Source: Letharia columbiana
Taxonomy: Eukaryota; Ascomycota; Lecanoromycetes; Lecanorales; Parmeliaceae
Length of the DNA stretch: 64,000 bases
Direction: 5' to 3'
Assembly (NCBI RefSeq): GCF_014066305.1
Contig: NW_023501074.1
Span: 124,001-188,000 of the forward strand
This document shows, one piece after another, positions 1 to 12,661 of the stretch; positions within the stretch are counted from its first letter, which is position 1, and every line of letters begins with the position of its first letter. The notes under the pieces were generated by a model. That model did no database searches, was not told the origin of the DNA, and was given only the letters and a program-made list of their open reading frames with translations. The position numbers and the translations under genes were made by a program.

Positions 1-631
1 TAAAGAGAATTAATAGATTATCTTATTTTTATTAAAAGTAAATAATTAAAAGTAAGTAATTTAAAGTAAATAATTAAAAGTAAGTAATTAAAAGTAAGTA
101 ATTAGAAATAAGTAATTAAAGGTTAATTATAAAATTTAATAACAAGAATATTAGATATTTCTATTATAAAGAAGCTCTTATATTAGTTATTTAAAAGAAT
201 TTATATTAAATAATTTATAATATTAATAATAGTTTAATTAATAAAGAAATTCATCTCTATATTAAGAATAAAATATTACTTTTTACTCTATATTATTAGT
301 ATTTAAAATGCTATAATTTAATTTAATTTTAATTAATTCTTTATCTTTATTATAATCTAATTTTTAAGAAATAAGTATAATAACATTTTTTAAAGAAATT
401 TTATTATTTTAAGTATTATCGTTAAATCTCTAATTTTTAACTTAGAGATCTAGTATATTTTCTTAGATTTAAATAAAAAAAATTTAAAAATCTATTCGTA
501 TTATTTATATTTATATTTAATATAATATAAACTTTTATTTAAGTTTATCTATAATAATATAAAAATATCTTAATCTTTATTATTAATTTTTTATATTCTA
601 TAACTAGCTTTATCTTATATATAGTAATAAA
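1..631. other. RIP-degraded AT-rich DNA, no gene
   Basis: No usable reading frame is visible. CA and TG are almost absent and TA is dominant, the signature of repeat-induced point mutation. Apart from a short tandem repeat near the left edge I cannot assign it to a family seen elsewhere in the window. Confidence 0.7.
33..125. repeat. 14-bp degenerate tandem repeat
   Basis: About six to seven imperfect copies of a 14-bp unit close to AAAAGTAAGTAATT, with G/A and single-base length differences. It is a simple minisatellite inside RIPed DNA. Confidence 0.7.
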
Positions 632-1009
632 TTTAAATCTATAAATTAAGTCTATAATATATTTATTTAATTAAAGTTATAGAGTAAATTTAATACGAAA
701 TCTTTAATAAGTTATATTTAAGTTTCCTATCTTTAAATAACTTTAAAATTAAACTTTAAATTTATAATATTTTTAAAAAGCGTAAATCGCGATCTATAAT
801 AAAAAAAAATTGGTAGATTATAATAGAAAAAAGTAAAGTTATTAAAAGATTAAAAATAGAAAAGTAGATTTAAATAATTACGAACGTTAGTTTTTTTACT
901 TTCGATATCTAATAAAAAGTATAGCGAACTCGAATTTATAATTAACTATATATATAAATTTAATATTTTTTAACTTATCTCTATCTTATTTTATTATATA
1001 TATTAATTA
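632..1009 (-). repeat. Family Y repeat, minus orientation
   Basis: Read on the minus strand it starts with the shared head near 1,009 (an AT-rich start, then AGATAGAG), passes through the Y internal motif and ends near 632 with the tail motif resembling ATAAATTTAATTTATAG. It is heavily RIPed. Boundaries are set by comparison with about ten other Y copies here and are good to roughly 10 bp. Confidence 0.55.
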
Positions 1010-1619
1010 ACATATTATAGATATTATACTCTTTATTTATTAAAAATCTTTATTATAAAAAACTAAGTTATTTAAAGAAGATATAGAGTTAAAATCTATT
1101 TAAATTTTATTTTATTTTTTCTTCTAAAAGATAATAGAATAGTAAGAAGATATATAAATTCAAAATTAAATTAATATCTCTACTCTTTTAACTTAATCTT
1201 TATCTTCAAAAGATTATATATTTTTTAATATACTTTTAATAATCTTTTACTTTTACTATAATTACTTGAGTAATTACTTAATATTAACATTTAAATCTAT
1301 TTTTTACTTATATTAATTATTATATATTAATTTATAATTCTTTTAAAATAATAATTTTAGATAAAATTTTAACTTTTTTTTAATTCTTCGATATATACTA
1401 GATTACTATTATATAGATTTTTATTAATTCTATTATAATACTTTACTTCTTTTATATTTTATTAAGTATAACTTTTTATATAAATATAATAATTAATATA
1501 TATAAAAGTATAAAATAGATTTTAAGTAGAAAATCTTATATTTATATATATAGTTAAATAGAAATCTAATATTATTATATTTTTTAATTATACTAGCTCG
1601 ATCTTTAAACTTTCTATTC
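1010..1619. other. RIPed DNA, unassigned
   Basis: AT-rich, RIPed, without a recognisable gene or a match to the repeat families named elsewhere in this annotation. Confidence 0.6.
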
Positions 1620-2110
1620 TTTCTATTATGTATATAAAAGTTATATACTTAAAATATCTAGCTTTTATAAAATATTCTAACTATTTAAAAATTTAAAAAT
1701 TTAATCTATTATTAAAGAAGTAAATTAATATTTAAATATAGAATATTTAAATAATTATATTAAACGCGCTTACATTCAAATAATAATTCTTTAATTTATA
1801 TATATTATTATTATTCTTCTATTATTTTATTAATAACTATATCTACTCTCGCTATCTCTTATTTAAATATTATTAAATATTTAAAATAGAATTCTCCTCT
1901 ATTTATCTTTTAAAGCTTTTATTAAGATCTTTAAATTCTTTTTTAACTAGTTCGCTATTATTAATAATTAAAATTAAAAGCGAGTTTAATAGCTATTTAT
2001 TACTACTTATAAATTAATTAAAAGAGTTTTAAAGAGAGTTTTTATAATTTTATAATTTATATTTTTTCTTATATACTTCTCTTAAATTAATAATAATATT
2101 TTTTAAATTA
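1620..2110 (+). repeat. Family X fragment
   Basis: Matches the X internal part at 9,950-10,450 block by block: a TATATAGAAGTT-like start, an AAACGCG block, TTCGCTATTATTAATAATTA, and an AAGCGAG...TTTAATAGCTATTTA block. The head and tail are missing, so it is a truncated copy. RIP has removed nearly all CA/TG. Confidence 0.5.
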
Positions 2111-2224
2111 ATAATACTATCTTTTAAAATACGTTTATTACTATTAATTATTAAGTAATTTTAAAGCTTTTTAATATATATTATATTTGAAATATTATTA
2201 AAAAGAAGCTTTTAAAAATAAAAT

Positions 2225-2660
2225 TTCTATATTATTAAATTATTTAATTTACGACTTATAATTTAAAAAAAAAAGTTATATTTAATTTAAATAATATATA
2301 TTAAACTTTCTTATTTAAAGCTATCGAGTAAATTCGATAAGCGAACTTTTATAAGCGATATTTAAATTTCATACTTTTAAAGAACTATTTTTTTTATTTT
2401 TTTTTATTATTATTTAAAAGCGTAATCTGCGATTTATATTTTAAAATATTAATAGTTAAATATTAATAGAAGATAGTAAAGTTCTTAAATATTTAAGAAA
2501 AAGAAAAAGAAATTTTAATGATTACGAATCTTAATTTAGATACTAGCGATATCTAATTAAAAAGCGTAGAGAATTAAATTTATAATTAACTATATATATA
2601 TAAATATAAGCTTTTTAAATTAAACTTTATTTTATTTTATTATATAAACTAATATATATA
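2225..2660 (-). repeat. Family Y repeat, minus orientation
   Basis: Minus-strand copy with the head near 2,515-2,660 and Y units to its left, including the reverse complement of the CGCTTATTAAAGTTCGCT-like motif. The tail end is poorly defined. Confidence 0.45.
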
Positions 2661-2764
2661 TAATATATAAATTTTTATATTAAATTTTTATTATCTATAG
2701 TAAACTCTTTAATTATTTAAAGAATATTAAAAATCGATTTAAAAAGAAGTATATATTATAAAAA

Positions 2765-4285
2765 GTTATTAGTATATATAAAAGAATAAGATAGAGTTAA
2801 TTTAAAAATCTTAAATTTATATATATAATTAATTATAAATTTAGAGTTCATTATACTCTTTAATTAAATCAACTAAGTTAATACTCTAGCTCTCTCGCGT
2901 CTCTCTTATTAAAAAATAGATATACGTTATTTATAAATAGAATAATATTTTTATTTTCTATTAATTTTTTAAAATAGATTTTTTAAATTATAGAGTATAA
3001 CTTATATCTCTTATAATTAGAAGAATTATAAAATTTAATCTTATAAATATTTAAAGATAAGAAATTTAAATATTATCTATTAAAAGTTCGCTTATTAAAT
3101 TTACTCGATAGTCGATAGCTCTAATTAAAAAATAGATATATATTATTTAATTTTAAAATAACTTTTTTATTTTCTATTAAAGTTTTAAAATTTCTTTTTT
3201 AAATTATAGAACGAAAGATAGACTTTTAGATAAAAAAATAATATTTAAATTAAATCTTATAAATATTAAAAGGTAAAGAATTTAAATATCGCTTATTAAA
3301 GTTTACTCGATAACTCTAATAAATAAATAGATATATATTATTTACTTTTAAAATAATATTTTTATTTTCTATTAAGACTTCTTAATTCTTTTTTTAGATT
3401 ATAGAATATAATATAAGCTTTTAAATAAAAAAAGAATATTTAAATATAATCTTATAAATATTTAAAGGTAAAGAATTTAAATATCGCTTATTAAAGTTCG
3501 CTGGATATAAAAAATAGATATATATTATTTAATTTTAGAATAATATTTTTATTTTCTGTTAAAAAAATTTAATTCTTTTTTTAAATTATAAAAGGTAATA
3601 TAAGCTTTTAAATAAAAAAAGAATAATTAAATTTAGTTTTTAATTATTAAAGCGTATAAGATTTAAATATTACTTATTAAGTTTACTCGATAGCTCTAAC
3701 TAAAAACTAGATATATATTATTTAATTTTAAAGTAACTTTTAAATCTTCTATTAAAATTTTTTTTTTTTTAAATTATAGAATATAGCTTACGCTTTTAAA
3801 TAAGAAAAAGAACTTTTAAATTTAATCTTATAATTATTAAAGCGTAAGAAATTTAAATATCGCTTATTAAAGTTCGCTCGATAGCTTTAATTAATAAATA
3901 GATATATATTATTTAATTTTATAATAACTTCTTTATTTTCTATTAAAATTATAAGATTTTTTCTTTTAGATTATAAAATATAATTTACGCTTTTAAATAA
4001 GGAACTAATTTTTGAATTTAGTCTTATAAATATTTAAAAATAAAGAATCTAAACATCGCTTATTAAAAACTTATTTACTCTATTAATAAAATTTTCTATT
4101 ATATTTTTAAATTATAGAACTTATTCTACGCTTTCTAATATTTTAAATTTTATAAAATTTAATTCTATAGTTCTAAATAAATCTTAAATTGAAGTATTTC
4201 TACTCTTCGAGAGTCGAATTTAATCTCGATATTAAGAAAAAGATTAAAATACTTTTTATAAATTTAATTCATAGACTTAGAATTA
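2765..4285 (+). repeat. Family Y repeat, long form with internal tandem array
   Basis: Begins with the family head (TATATAAAAGAATAAGATAG) and ends with the tail motif TATAAATTTAATTCATAG near 4,255-4,275. Between them lies an array of about 190-bp units. Y copies elsewhere (4.36, 25.4, 31.3 and 52.2 kb) have one to three units, so this is an expanded member. There is no coding sequence. Confidence 0.6.
2910..4090 (+). repeat. Tandem array, about 190-bp unit, six copies
   Basis: The marker ATAGATATA recurs near 2,916, 3,132, 3,328, 3,514, 3,707 and 3,898, giving spacings of 216, 196, 186, 193 and 191 bp. Each unit also holds ATTTTCTATTAA, a TTTAATCTTATAA block, and a TATCGCTTATTAAAGTT plus ACTCGATAG block. 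The units differ by RIP-type changes and small indels. Confidence 0.75.
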
Positions 4286-4354
4286 TTTAAATATAAAAAT
4301 TTAAAAAAACTTATAAAGAAAGAAATATATAAATTACTTATAGATTATACTTAA

Positions 4355-4757
4355 AAAGATTAATATATATAATATAGAATTAATTAGAGTTAAGTTAGAA
4401 AATCTTAAATTTATATATATATCTAATTATAAATTTAATATATTTACGTTTTTCGATTAGATATAAATTAACGTTTATATTTATTAAAATTTCTTCTTCT
4501 ACTAATAATCTTTTTATTAACTTTACTATTTTCTCTTAAAACTTATTAATTTCTTATTAAACTATAGATTATAATTTATACTTTTTAAATTTAATAAAAA
4601 TAAAAATTTAATCTTATAATTCTTTAGATATAAAAAGTTTAAATATCGCTTATTAAAGATTATATTAAAGATCGCTTATTAAATTTACTCGATAGTTTTA
4701 ATTAAATAAAGTTATAAAATTAATTTATAGATTTAAACTCGTATTTCTATAATTTAA
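4355..4757 (+). repeat. Family Y repeat, short form
   Basis: About 400 bp running from the head (TTAATATATATAATATAG) through one Y unit to a tail ending AACTCG. No target-site duplication is apparent. Its length matches the copy at 52,172-52,563. Confidence 0.6.
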
Positions 4758-5007
4758 TATACTTATATTTATATTAATTAATATAAATATTTACTTTTAA
4801 GAGAAATTTATTTATAAGATTAAATTATAGATTATTAAGAAATATTAATTAATAGTAAAATTTATAAGATATTTTATAATCTACACTAGCTTAAGTATCT
4901 ATTTTATCGTTATAAATTATTTACGCTATATTTATAATCTTAATTATAAATAAATTTTTATCGTTAAACGACTTATCTTTTATTTAAAGAAAAAATAATT
5001 TATAATT

Positions 5008-5788
5008 AATATATATAATAGAATAAGATAGAGCTAAGCTTAAAAATCTTAAATTTATATATATAGTTAATTATTAATTTAAGTTCTATACGCTTTTTAA
5101 TTAGATCGACTAAGTTAGCTCGATAGCCTTTTCGCGTCTCCCTTATTAAAAATTTATATATAGAAGTTTTATACTTTAAAGTACTTAGCTTACAATATAT
5201 ATACTTACTTTATAATTTCTTAAATTATAAAGCTCGCTTTACGCTTTCTAACGCTATAAAAATTATAAAGTTTAACTTACTATTAATAAATTTAATAAAT
5301 ATTTAAATATAATAGTTATAGTAATTATACTAAACGCGTTCGAGATCGAATAATAATCTTTTTATCTATTTATTATATTTCTTCTATAATTCTATTAATT
5401 TATTAATTATAAATATATTCGCCTTCGATATTTCTTACTTAAATATTACTAAGTATCTAAGATATCTATTTCTTTCGTCTATCTTTTAAATCTCTTATTA
5501 ACGTCTCTACTACTAATAATCGAGATTATAAGCGAGTTTAATTATTATTTACTATTATTTATAAACGCGTTAAAAAGCTCTTAAAAAGAGCCCGAACGGA
5601 TTTATAGTCATCGTTCTCTTCTATATACTTCTCTTAAGTTAGCGATACTCGACTAGTCGCTTAATTAATACTATTTATTCTATTAGCTTAGTAATTCACT
5701 TAGTTAGATTATTAGCTAAATATTTAATTAGTTATTTAGTTATTTACTTAATTAGTTACTTAGCTAACTACTTAATCTAATACTCTAT
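5008..5788 (+). repeat. Family X, left part, interrupted by a transposon
   Basis: Starts with the head (TTAATATATATAATAGAATA) and follows the X sequence seen at 9,815-10,560. It includes the block GCTCTTAAAAAGAGCCCG and an AT-rich stretch of degenerate CTTAGTTA-like repeats. The sequence stops at CTAATACTCTAT, where a TIR element is inserted, and resumes after 7,270. Confidence 0.65.
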
Positions 5789-7270
5789 TAGAGAATAACG
5801 AAATCTCTTATTAATTTTAATAAACTATTAAATATTCTTCTCTATTTAGAAATCAATTAATTTTATCTATATTACTTTATAATAAATTTTAATAGACTTA
5901 AAACTTTATCCTTTAATAGAAATTATTTTAATTTAAAAGATTTATAAGTAGATACTTTTAGAAAGACTTAGTTTTTTAATATAATTAATAAGAATAATAT
6001 ATAAATAAGAGATAATAAGAAATTACTTAAATAAATTTATAAAGATTAGAATATATTTAAACGGATTAAACGATTTTGGCGTAAATAATAGCGATTATTA
6101 GATATTTCTATAGCTACTAGAGTAATAAATCGAATTAAAATTAATCGTTATATAAAGCTTTTTAATAAAATACTTAATACTTTACTCGATTTTAATTAAT
6201 TAGTTAGAAATTAATACTACGAAGCTTAAATTAAATAATTTAAATTATAAATATATTTAAGAATATTATAGAAGAATCTTATAACTCGTTATTATAGAGT
6301 TAAACTATTTAAAAGATAGAAAATTAAGAAAATTAATTAAAAAAATAAGAATATTAATATTGAATATAGTAATAAATATAAATATTATATAATTAAAAAC
6401 TTCTAGAAATATATATATTTTATAGATGAGATATATATAGATTCTAGAATAATAGTATATAAAAGAGTACTATATAAAGAAGATATTACTTTAAAATCTA
6501 AAAATCTTTAAAAAATATTTAACTTTTAGAACTTTAAATTTTATATATTTATAGAAATCTCTTAATATAAAATAGATAAATTATAATTTTATAATAATAA
6601 GAATAATTCTTTAAAAGTTAAAGTTAAAGTCTTAAAGAAAAGAAAGTTATAAACTCGAAAGAAGAAGATTTCGAAATAATTTTAATATCGTATAGCGAAG
6701 TAAAAGATTAAAAGAAATTATAAAGTCGAGATTAAATTTAAAGAGAACTTAATAACTTAGATCTATTATATTTAGAAATTACTTAATTTATATTCGCTTA
6801 TATTAAAAAGAATATATTTAATATAATAGAATTATTCTTTAAGAAGATAACGATTTAAATTATAATATTAGATTAAATAAAACTTTATTAAAAAAAGATA
6901 TTAAAGACGTAGTTTAATAACTTAAAGATAATAAATAAATCGAGACTTTAATATATTCGACTTAATTACTAGATCTTAATATAATAGAAATCTATTAGAA
7001 TATTCTATTTTAAAAATTAAGAAAGAAAGTGTAATATATAATTAATTAATTGAAATTAGTATTGAAATAAATTTAGATAACGATTTCTCTAAAATAGATA
7101 TAGATATATATTAAAGAAATATCTATACGCTATCGATAGCTAGTAAAAAAAGATAATTAAGCTATAAAATTAAATAGATAATAATATATTAACTAAATAA
7201 TTCATAAAATTAATAGAGAATAAAATTTTAGTAGTTTATTAAGATCGATAAGGGGTTTCGTAACCCTCTA
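5789..7270 (+). mobile_element. Mariner-like DNA transposon nested in a family X repeat
   Basis: The ends are inverted repeats: the left end TAGAGAATAACGAAATCTCT pairs with the reverse complement of the right end, TAGAGGGTTACGAAACCCCT, and the differences are mostly RIP-type transitions. The host repeat carries ACTCTAT on both sides, so the target duplication is either TA, with chance similarity, or about 7-8 bp. The 1.48-kb body carries a decayed transposase frame on the plus strand. TIR length and element size suit a Tc1/mariner-type element, but the longer flank repeat would suit hAT. The transposase motif makes me prefer the former. Confidence 0.65.
6020..7190 (+). pseudogene. Decayed DDE transposase, Tc1/mariner-like
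   Basis: One plus-strand frame can be followed from about 6,020 to 6,540 through several TAA/TAG codons. It shows an FW-containing N-terminal part and, at 6,407-6,490, the readable string KYIYFIDEIYIDS, then a VYKRVLYKED stretch. This resembles the (F/Y)xDE-H-ID region holding the first catalytic Asp of fungal mariner-like transposases; that Asp is at 6,425-6,427. Downstream the frame is rich in basic residues but too damaged to place the second and third acidic residues. No functional product is possible. The family call rests on a single motif. Confidence 0.5.
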
Positions 7271-7480
7271 ATAACTCTATAAGAGAAGAAGAAGTAAGAG
7301 AAGAAACTATAATAGGCAAATGCGGAGAATACTACGAAGAAACTAAGCGGCAATAAGACTATTATCGTTAAGAATACGACTTAGCTCTTTAAGATTCTAC
7401 GTTATATAGAGATCTATATCGAAAGTCCTACACATGCGCTAAAACTCTTGGCATTCTTGGCATTCTCCGGCAATTTAACA
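7271..7480 (+). repeat. Family X continued: W unit
   Basis: Resumes the interrupted X copy with the W unit (AAGTAAGAGAAGAAACTATA, then AATGCGGAGAATAC and AAGAATACGACTTAGCTCTT). CA and TG dinucleotides survive here (GGCAAATGCGG, and TTGGCATTC repeated twice near 7,450), so this stretch is less RIPed than its surroundings. Confidence 0.5.
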
Positions 7481-9230
7481 AATTTCTTAAATAGCTTTAT
7501 TTTTCTTAATAATTCTTTATATAACTACGTATATACTTATTAACTTACTTATTTAAATTATATAATTATATTCTCTTTAAAACGATCTTTTCTATACTCG
7601 TTATCGTCTTTTAAATAAATAACTTCGATAATATATCTAGATATACGTTCTATTTACTTCTAAATCCTCTTTTATAAAAGCTTATACTTCTAGTAATAAA
7701 TCTATTACTTTTTAGCCTCTTTTTAAATTATTAATAAATCGTTTCGAGTAGTATATCGCTTTATCTAAGATTAATATAACTTAATATAATTTAGATCTAA
7801 CGAGTTTTTATACTATAATAATCTAAGTATATTTATAAATATAAAGACTAGTTTCTAAAACTTTAAGATATAAATTAGAGTCTTATCTTCTATAACTACT
7901 ATATTAAATCTATTCTCTTTATATTTCTAAATAAATTTTAAAAGTAATAAAAGAAGAATCTATATCTAATTAGCGAAAGAAGCTAGAGAATTTAAAGAAA
8001 TATATATAAATAAACTTTCTTCTAATAGCGATATTAGTTAATTCTTTCTTTCTTTTCTATAATAGTAACTTTTTTAATTTCTATTATAAATCTTTATTAA
8101 GGCTTTACGCTAGAAAGATTATATAAACCTATACGTCTTATATTAATTTAAAGTTTCTACTATAATTTAATCTTAAGCTCTAAGATCTTATTAATAGCAG
8201 CTAGTTTCTAAATATATTTCTTCTTTTTAACTAATATTTTAACCTTTTAAATATAATATAAACTCTTCTTATCGTATAAGAAATATTTTTAAAATATAAA
8301 CTCTATAGCGTCTACGAAATAACGTTTTATAGCGAATTTAATATAGATCTTATTAGGCTAACGCTATTATTATATTTATTCTTATCGAGAGTTTAAGATT
8401 ATATTAATCTCGTCGATCTAGATTATATTCTTTTAATTCTCTATAGTTTAATCTTTATATCGTAAAGCGAATTAATAATAAGCTTTTATTTAAGCTATTA
8501 AAAGAGGCGATTTTTTAATAATTTTAATTAATTAAAAATTATTACATTTAAGTACTTATAAAATTATTATTAAAAAGATTTCTTATTTAGTAGCTAGTAT
8601 AAAAGAGATTTTTTTATAATTATAGCGGTTCTTTTATATAGCGATTAAAATAGTACTCTTAAGCTTAAACGTAATAATAGAGAGTTATTTAAATTTAAAA
8701 GTATCGAATATATATAATAATAATAGCTTTTTAAATATAATAAGATTATATTCTCTATTATAAGCTTATTATTTTAAACGATTAATAATTTAATAAGAGA
8801 CTTCTATAATAATTATAACAATCTTCGCTATAATATTATATTCGATTAAAATAAATACTTAAAATCTAATTTCGTTATTATAATTAATACTCTAAATATT
8901 AAATATATTAGAATTAGAGACTAGTAAGAAGATATCTACTTACTATACTAGATATATACTAAATATATATTAAAATTCTTCGTATTCTCTTTCTATTCTT
9001 TTATTTCTTTATTAGCGTAAATATATATAGTATTAATATCGCTACTATCGCTATAATATATATAATAATATCGTAATTATATACCTCGTATATATATAAT
9101 AATATCGCTATTATATATTATATATATATATATTATATATATATATATTATATATAATAAGTATTAATATCGCTACTATATAAAGAATAATATTTAAGAT
9201 ATTAAGAATATTTATTAAGAATATTAAGAG
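7481..9230. other. RIPed repeat DNA, unassigned
   Basis: About 1.7 kb without homology to the other families described here. The minus strand can be read with long K/E/R-rich stretches between TAA/TAG codons around 7,560-8,350, which may be a dead transposon ORF. I recognise no domain, and such reading is unreliable in RIPed DNA. Confidence 0.45.
9111..9160. repeat. AT dinucleotide microsatellite
   Basis: Nearly pure TA/TTA run of about 50 bp. Confidence 0.8.
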
Positions 9231-9812
9231 TTTTAGCGTATATATAGAACTTTCGATATAGACCTCTATATACTATTTATAATTTCACATTAAATTATTA
9301 CTTAGTAAGCGAAGAATATTACTATAATTTAATTTATTATCTCTATTATATTAATATAGTATATTACTATAATAACGTTAAGAACTATAATAGATAAATA
9401 TTAAGAATATTACGAAGAATACTACGAAGAAATTAAGCGATAATAAGATTATTATTATTAAGAATACGACTTAACTCTTTAAGATCCCACGTTATATACT
9501 CTTTACGATTCTATATTAAGCTATTACTTAGTAAGCGAAGAATACTACTATAACTTAATCTATTATCTCTATTATATTAATATAATATATTATTATAATA
9601 ACGTTAAAAACTATAATAGATAAATATAAAGAATATTACGAAGAATATTACGAAGAAACTAAGTAGTAATAAAACTATTATCGTTAAGAATACGACTTAG
9701 CTCTTTAAGATTCTACGTTATATACTCTTTATAATTTTATATTAAATTATTACTTAGTAAGCGAAGAATACTATTATAACTTAGTTTATTATTCTTATTA
9801 TATTAATATTAA
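9231..9812 (+). repeat. W-unit repeats, left of an X copy
   Basis: At least two W units (AATATTACGAAGAATACTACGA, AAGAATACGACTTA, GCGAAGAATACTA) spaced by roughly 235-240 bp. The first includes ACGTTATATACTC. They are probably the remaining part of the X copy that starts at 5,008. Confidence 0.55.
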
Positions 9813-9814
9813 TA

Positions 9815-12160
9815 TATATAATAGAATAAGATAGAGCTAAACTAGAAAATCTTAAATTTATATATATAGTTAATTATTAATTTAAGATTATTACGCTTTT
9901 TAGCTAGACTAACTAAGTTAGCCCGCTAGCTCTCTCGAGCTCTCTTATTAAAAATTTATATATAGAAGTTTTATACTCTAAAATAACTAGCTCTCTACGA
10001 ATACTATTTCTTTATAATTTCGTAAATTATAGAGCTTAGTATACGCTTTCTAACGCTATAAAAATAATAAAGTTTAACTTACTATTAATAAATTAAATTA
10101 ATATTTAAATATAATAATTATATTAAACGCGTTCGAGATCGAATAATAATCCTTTTATCTATTTATATAATTATTCTTCTTTTATTATTCTACTAATTTA
10201 TTAATATAAATATATTTATTCTCGATACCCCTCGCTTAAATATTACTAAATATCTCTTTTACTTATCTTTTAAATTTCTTACTAATATTCTTAAATTACT
10301 TTTAAATAAATTCGTTATTACTAGTAATTAAGATCGTAAGCGAGCTTAATAACTATTTATTACTACTTATAAACGCGTTAGAAAGCTCTTAAAAAGAGCT
10401 TAAACGAATTTATAGTTATCGTTCTCTTCTATATACTCCTCTTAAGCTAGCGATACTTAATTAACCGCTTAATTAATACTATCTATTCTATTAGCTTAAT
10501 AATCTACTTAGTTAGATTATTAATTAATTACTTAATTATTTACTTAATTAGCTATTTAGTTAGCTACTTAATTTAATACTCTATAAGAAAAAAAGTAAGA
10601 GAAGAAATTATAATAGATAAATGCGAAGAATATTACGAAGAAATTAAGCGATAATAAGACTATTATCGTTAAGAATACGGCTTAGCTATTTAAGATCTTA
10701 TATTATATTAATTATTTACTTAATTAATTACTTAACTAGCTACTTAGTCTAATACTCTATAAAAGAAGAAGTAAGAGAAGAAACTATAATAGATAAATGC
10801 GGAGAATATTACGGAGAAATTAAGCGGTAATAAGACTATTATTATTAAGAACACGGCTTAGCTCTTTAAGATCTCACGTTATATACTCTCTACGATTTTA
10901 TATTAAATTATTACTTAATAAGCGAAGAATACTATTATAACTTAATCTATTATTCTTATTATATTAATATAGTATACTACTATAATAACTTAAACCTCTA
11001 TAGAAGAGATATCGAGTAATATATATATTGGAACGAATTGAAATCGTTCGATATCTATAGCTATTTCATTATTCGAAAGATTTTACTATGATAGAAGATA
11101 TTATGAAATTTATATCACTAATTAGCATATTATCTTTATTTCTTTTCGATATTTCGCTTATAAGAGAAGAATCTACTGCGATAATTATAGTTAATTAGAT
11201 CTCTATAAAAGAAATATCGAATAATATATATTTAAACGAATTAAAATCGTTCGATATCTATAGCTATTTTATTATTCGAAAGATTTTACTACGATAGAAG
11301 ATATTATAGAATTTATATCACTAATTAACACGTTATCTTTATTTCTTTTTAATATTTCGATACTTCTTATTATAAGAATATAGCCTTTCTCTATTTTTTA
11401 TAGATAATTATTACGAATTAATTCTTTATACTTAATATATCTTTCTAATTAAATCTTAGCGCGTCTCTCTTCGTATATATATATCTATATATTATATAGA
11501 TTAAATTAATTTTATAATAGTAAAAGTAGATTAAAAACGTATAGTAAGCGATTAGAGTTTAATTTAACTTAGAGCTAGAGCTAAAATTCGATTTAACTTA
11601 GAAAAATTTAACTTTATAAATTTAATTTATAGGCCTTTACTTATAATATATTACTATAATAACGTTATAAGAGAAGAATTTACTACGATAATTATAGTTA
11701 ATTAAATTTCTATAAAAGAAATATTAAATAATATATATTTAAATAAATTAAAATTATCTAATATCTTACTCTAATAGTTATTTTATTATTCGAAAGATTT
11801 TATTACGATAGAAGATAATATAGAATTTATATTATTAATTAATATATTATCTCTATTTCTTTTCGATATTTCGATATTTCTTACTATAAGAATATAGCCT
11901 TTCTCTATTTTTTATAGATAATTATTATAAATTAGTCTTTTATACTTAATATACCTTTCTATTTAAGTCTTAACGCGCCTCTCTTCATATATATATATCT
12001 ATATATTATATAGATTAAATTAATTATATAATAGTAAAAGTGAATTAAAAATATATAGTAAGCGATTAAAGTTCGATTTAACTTAGAGCTAAAGCTAAAA
12101 TTCGATTTAACTTAGAAAAATTTAACTCTATAAATTTAATTTATAGGCCTTTACTTATAA
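9815..12160 (+). repeat. Family X, complete copy
   Basis: Order: shared head (9,815-9,960), X-specific part (9,960-10,560, with AAACGCGTTCGAGATCGAAT), two W units (about 10,580-10,980), then three blocks with ATCGTTCGATATC and ATTATTCGAAAGATTTTA (Z: about 11,010-11,160, 11,160-11,640 and 11,660-12,155). The tail TAATTTATAGGCCTTTACTT occurs after both of the last two Z blocks, at about 11,640 and 12,150, so the second may be an appended duplication. No ORF of useful length is present. It looks like a long non-autonomous repeat. Confidence 0.6.
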
Positions 12161-12660
12161 TATATATAATAATAAATTTTAAATACTTTAAATTATAAAT
12201 CTTCTATTAATTTATTTTTTATAATTCGTTTTTAATTTAATAGGCTTATAATAAAATTACGATCTTCTTTACTAGACGTCTCGATTAAACTTAGTATCTT
12301 AATATTATAATATTATAAAGACTTTTTCTATTATAGATCTTCTATAATATATTAATTCTTATATTATCTATATATTATTTATAAATATAATTTTACTTAA
12401 AATATTTCTTAATAAATAATATTATATATTATAGCTTTATCGCGAAATATTATATTATAAAAATTAATTTAATTATCGTAATCTATAATAATAAAGTAAA
12501 ACTTTAAATTAAATTAGATTTTATACGCGCGTTTATCTAAATTATAAAAGATAATTACGAGTTACTTTATTAATATTATATATTTATATATAAAAACTCT
12601 TTTTATATTATTAACTAGATATATATATTATTAAAAATAAAAACTCTTACTTTTCTCTTT
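12161..12660. other. RIPed DNA with a fragment shared with 37.4 kb
   Basis: Around 12,260-12,320 the sequence TTACTAGACGTCTCGATTAA, followed by CTTAGTATCTTAATA and AAGACTTTTTCTA, matches 37,425-37,490. It is probably a fragment of the same dead element. There is no gene. Confidence 0.5.
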
Positions 12661-12661
12661 A

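Noticed and set aside
9111..9160. AT microsatellite as a replication origin or centromere signal.
   Set aside because: AT runs are frequent in RIPed DNA, and nothing else supports such a role.
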